DNA of 58,174 nucleotides from Streptomyces sp. GKU 895 (GTDB lineage: Bacteria; Actinomycetota; Actinomycetes; Streptomycetales; Streptomycetaceae). The position numbers were made by a program, and so were the translations under genes. The notes under the pieces are model-generated. The model was not told the origin of the DNA, did not search any database, and saw only the letters and a program-made list of their open reading frames with translations. Each line of letters begins with the position of its first letter. Position 1 is the first letter of the stretch. Below are positions 55,686 through 58,174 of this stretch, in pieces. The stretch is taken from the NCBI GenBank assembly GCA_002027195.1, contig MWJO01000046.1, positions 1-58,174 of the forward strand. Reading direction: 5' to 3'.

Positions 55686-56554
55686 ATGACCAGCCACGAG
55701 TCACGTCCCGCGATGCGCATCCCGGGACCACCAGCCACACGATCCCCCCTCGCGGCGGCCGGGAGGGGGAGCTGCGGTACCTCACGGCGGGCACCGGCGC
55801 TCCTCTGGTCCTGCTGCACACCGTGCGCACCCAGGCCGAGCACTTCCGCCACCTCCTCCCGCTGATCGCGGACCGTTACACCGTCCATGCCCTCGACCTG
55901 CCGGGGATGGGCTACTCCGAGATCGTGCCCGGAGCGTCGTACGACGAGCCTGCGATGCGTGCGGGCGTCGAGCGGCTGCTGACCGAACTCGACCTGAACG
56001 ACGTGACGTTGGTGGGGGAGTCCATGGGTGCGGTGCTCGCCCTGACCACCGCGGCCGAGCTGCCGGACCGGGTGCGGCGTGTCGTGGCGGTGAACACGTA
56101 CGACTTCCGCGGCGGCATCGCCCGCTCCAGCCTCCTGGCCCGCGTGGTCGTCAGCGGCGTCCTCGCACCCGGCGTGGGCCCGCTGATCGCGAAGGCCGAG
56201 CCCAGGCCCGCCCTCCGCGCGATCCTTCAGGGCGGCCTCGGCGACAAGAGCGCGCTGCGCGAGGACTATGTCGACGAGCTGCTCCGGGTGGGTGCCCGCC
56301 CGGGCTACCCGACCGTCGCCCGTGCCGTGTACCAGGCCCTGCCCAGCCTCATCGCGGCCCGCTCGCGCTACCCCGAGATCAAGGCGCCCGTCCACCTCGT
56401 CTACGGCGAGAAGGACTGGTCCCGCCCCTCCGACCGGGAAGCCAACAGGCGACTGCTGCCGGCCGCCGACTTCACCCAGGTCCCCAAAGCGGGCCACTTC
56501 ATCGCACTGGAACGCCCCGACGTACTGGCCGACCTGCTGAACGCGGTCGCCTGA
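55686..56554 (+). CDS. Alpha/beta hydrolase, one frame break
   Basis: A roughly 290-residue alpha/beta-hydrolase. LVLLHTVRTQAEHFRHLLPLIADRYTVHALDLPGMGYSE opens the fold; the nucleophile elbow is GESMG near 118, an acid in YGEKDW and histidine in AGHFIALE. The N-terminus MTSHESRPAMRI is in another frame; one base near 55715-55730 joins it to GTTSHTIPPRGG. AAGGAGTCGGCGAG precedes ATG 55686. Controlled by the TetR operators just upstream. Substrate unknown; epoxide or ester hydrolysis is typical. Confidence 0.8.
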
Positions 56555-56697
56555 CCGCCGGTCGGCGTCCCGCCCGCGACTCCGCCGACTCGGCCGGCTG
56601 CTGCCTCCCCGTGGCGGCCACGTCGTCGAGATGAATCGAGCCGCCCACAGGTGAGCGTGCCGGGCCGCTGTCAGTGGGCTCTGCGATCGTGTGCGGC

Positions 56698-57198
56698 ATG
56701 GACGAAGTCGTGGAGCGCGTCGATGCGCAGGACCGTGTGCTGGGGCCGGTGAGCCGGAGGGACGCCGTCCGGGAGGGCTGGCTGCACCGGGTCGCCGTGG
56801 TCGTGTGTCACGACCGGCAGGGTCACCTCCTCGTCCATCGGCGTGCTGAGCAGGTGCCCCGGTTCCCGGGGCATCACGAGGTCGGCATCGGCGGAGCGGT
56901 GGGGGTCGGGGAGTCCTACGAGCAGGCGGCCGCCCGCGAGGTGGAGGAGGAGCTGGGGGTGTCGGCGGCGGTGCGCTTGCGCTTCACGTTCCTCAACCGC
57001 AGCGGGCTGAGCCCGCACTGGCTCGGGGTGTGCGACGCCGTCATTCCGCGGGCCGTCACGCCGGATGCGCGGGAGGTCGCCTGGCACGCCTGGATCGGCG
57101 AGTCCGACCTGCCGCGGATCCTTCGCGAACGGACTTTCACCCCTGACAGCCAGGAGATCCTGGACCGCTACTTCGCCGACCGCGCCGAAAGGGCATGA
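56698..57198 (+). CDS. Nudix hydrolase
   Basis: A 166-residue protein of the IDI/YfcD-like Nudix group. The Nudix box is GGAVGVGESYEQAAAREVEEELGV, with the glutamates that bind the metal. These enzymes cleave a pyrophosphate bond in nucleoside diphosphate derivatives or isomerise IPP. ATG 56698 (MDEVVERVDAQDRV) matches the family start; the upstream GTG 56674 is an alternative. No RBS is obvious. Confidence 0.85.
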   Translation: MDEVVERVDAQDRVLGPVSRRDAVREGWLHRVAVVVCHDRQGHLLVHRRAEQVPRFPGHHEVGIGGAVGVGESYEQAAAREVEEELGVSAAVRLRFTFLNRSGLSPHWLGVCDAVIPRAVTPDAREVAWHAWIGESDLPRILRERTFTPDSQEILDRYFADRAERA

Positions 57199-57227
57199 GG
57201 TGCGGGAAGAACGCCGGGCCGGTTCGG

Positions 57228-57836
57228 TCAGTCGTCTGCGGGTGCGTCGTCGAAGAGCAGCCGTACGAAGTCCGTGACCGGACCCAGGATGTCGAGGTCC
57301 TGGTCGAGCACCCACTGGAGTTGGAGGCCGTTGAGGACGGCATGGAAGAGGACCGCCGCGCTCTGAGGGGTCACGTCCTTGCGGAGGCGGGCGCGGGCCG
57401 GCTCGTCGGAGAGGCCCCCGGCGAACTGGCCCCGGCCCCGTTCGTAGCGTTCGACGAAGTAGCTGTGGGCTGGGTGGTCCGGACGTGAGGCGGCTGCCGC
57501 GAGTTCGATCCACAGGCGCATCAGCTCGGGCGCCTTCTGATGGTGCCGGATGAGTTCCACGAGGTAGGGCGCCAGCCGGTCGAGCGAGTCGACCCGGCTC
57601 ACTCCCTGGGCCCACTCGTCGGTGTCGCGCCGGGCGAGCACCTCGGCCAGGAGCTCGTCCTTGTTGCGGAAATGGTGGAGAAGGCCCGCGTGGGTGATGC
57701 CCGCGCGTTCGGCGATGTCCCGCAGGGAGGCCTTGGCGTAGCCCTTCTCGGCGAAGCTGTCGCGGGCCGCCCGGACGATCTCGGCCCGGCGGGCCGGCGT
57801 CTTGGCGTACGGACCTCGCGCTTTCGCCTCACCCAC
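57228..57836 (-). CDS. TetR-family transcriptional regulator
   Basis: A 202-residue regulator: helix-turn-helix RRAEIVRAARDSFAEKGYAKASLRDIAERAGITHAGLLHHFRNKDELLAEVL and a helical C-terminal domain. It is distinct from the TetR at 54887. It is divergent from the partial Tat-exported gene at 58083, which may be a glycoside hydrolase regulated in part by a LacI-type repressor. Confidence 0.85.
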   Translation of the reverse strand: MGEAKARGPYAKTPARRAEIVRAARDSFAEKGYAKASLRDIAERAGITHAGLLHHFRNKDELLAEVLARRDTDEWAQGVSRVDSLDRLAPYLVELIRHHQKAPELMRLWIELAAAASRPDHPAHSYFVERYERGRGQFAGGLSDEPARARLRKDVTPQSAAVLFHAVLNGLQLQWVLDQDLDILGPVTDFVRLLFDDAPADD

Positions 57837-58056
57837 AAGCTGCTCACTTTCTCCGGCGCGGCCGGCGGCGGGCGGCGGGGGGTAGGCAGCGCCGAGTAAC
57901 GCCGGGCGGTACGCGTCGCCCTGATGACGAACGTTGATCGTACTCTTCGCCGCCTCCCAGGGGTGGGTCGGTCGCCCTCACGCTGGGAGAACCCGGACCC
58001 GGCACACCCATTGTGTTTCGGTCCGATCCGTTCGTAAGCTTTCCGCTTGGAAGGTA

Positions 58057-58070
58057 TTGAAACGTTTCAA
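58057..58070. promoter_or_regulatory. LacI-type operator
   Basis: TTGAAACGTTTCAA is a perfect 14-bp palindrome with the central CG typical of LacI/GalR-family sites. It lies 12 bp before the start of the last gene, in its leader or promoter. Confidence 0.75.
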
Positions 58071-58082
58071 ACGAGGTGAGCT

Positions 58083-58174
58083 GTGGACGAGGACAACAGA
58101 ACCGCCGCATTGAGCCGCCGGCACCTGCTCGGCATCATGACGGCGGTGGCCGCGGGAGGCGCGGGGGCCGCCCT
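58083..58174 (+). CDS. N-terminal fragment of a Tat-exported protein (cut by the window end)
   Basis: Only about 30 codons are present: GTG 58083 with GAGGTGAG upstream, then MDEDNRTAALSRRHLLGIMTAVAAGGAGAA. The SRRHLLG twin-arginine motif followed by an alanine-rich hydrophobic stretch is a Tat signal. The LacI-type operator suggests a carbohydrate-related enzyme such as a glycoside hydrolase; the mature part is not in the window. Confidence 0.6.
   Translation, partial: MDEDNRTAALSRRHLLGIMTAVAAGGAGAA

Noticed and set aside
1..58174. CRISPR array, rRNA, prophage or integrase
   Set aside because: No regularly spaced repeats, rRNA-like stretches, phage structural genes or recombinases were seen.

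Overview
The window is very GC-rich, codes densely on both strands and carries typical actinobacterial families: large LuxR regulators, PAS/SpoIIE phosphatases, a transmembrane Ser/Thr kinase and a SenS-SenR-HbpS-type haem/redox system. It is almost certainly from a Streptomyces or close relative, in an accessory part of the chromosome rich in regulators and specialised metabolism.

Layout. (1) 557-8380: a tight same-strand run of two Gfo/Idh/MocA oxidoreductases, a TIM-barrel isomerase, an M20 hydrolase, an Ldh_2 dehydrogenase and a DXP-synthase with an extra N-terminal domain. (2) 8617-12541, minus strand: a degenerate acyl-CoA-ligase-like gene and a large ATP-binding LuxR regulator. (3) 12863-18717: korAB, a 7Fe-type ferredoxin, a stand-alone acyl carrier protein and an FAD/NAD(P)-binding enzyme. 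Blocks 1-3 look like an unrecognised biosynthetic locus. (4) 18810-20107: remnants of two genes (FAD-linked oxidase and GAF protein) joined by an apparent deletion. (5) 20230-33262: serine hydrolases, a PAS-SpoIIE phosphatase, MFS/LysR and EamA/MarR divergent pairs with clear palindromic operators, a barstar-domain protein, a quinone-oxidoreductase-like enzyme and a YcnI copper protein. (6) 33377-36076: sensor kinase, response regulator and secreted HbpS-like sensor. (7) 36605-40987: MFS, ArsR-SRPBCC fusion, RibD/DHFR-like, isochorismatase-like and GlxA-like genes. (8) 41008-45546: IlvD/Edd dehydratase, IclR, FAH-family hydrolase and zinc dehydrogenase, reading as a non-phosphorylative sugar-acid pathway. 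(9) 45576-45732: a strongly folded candidate non-coding RNA with its own -10 box and terminator. (10) 45749-52410: SUKH protein, PatB-like lyase, transmembrane kinase, NmrA-like protein and several unknowns. (11) 52441-56554: a TetR regulon (SDR, TetR, alpha/beta hydrolase) marked by five copies of one palindrome, with a DHFR-like/ECF-sigma pair inside it. (12) 56698-58174: Nudix, TetR and the first codons of a Tat-exported protein behind a LacI-type operator.

About twenty single-base frame breaks occur in otherwise well conserved genes, mostly in G/C runs. They are more likely sequencing or consensus errors than real decay, so the affected genes are given as full spans with the break located.
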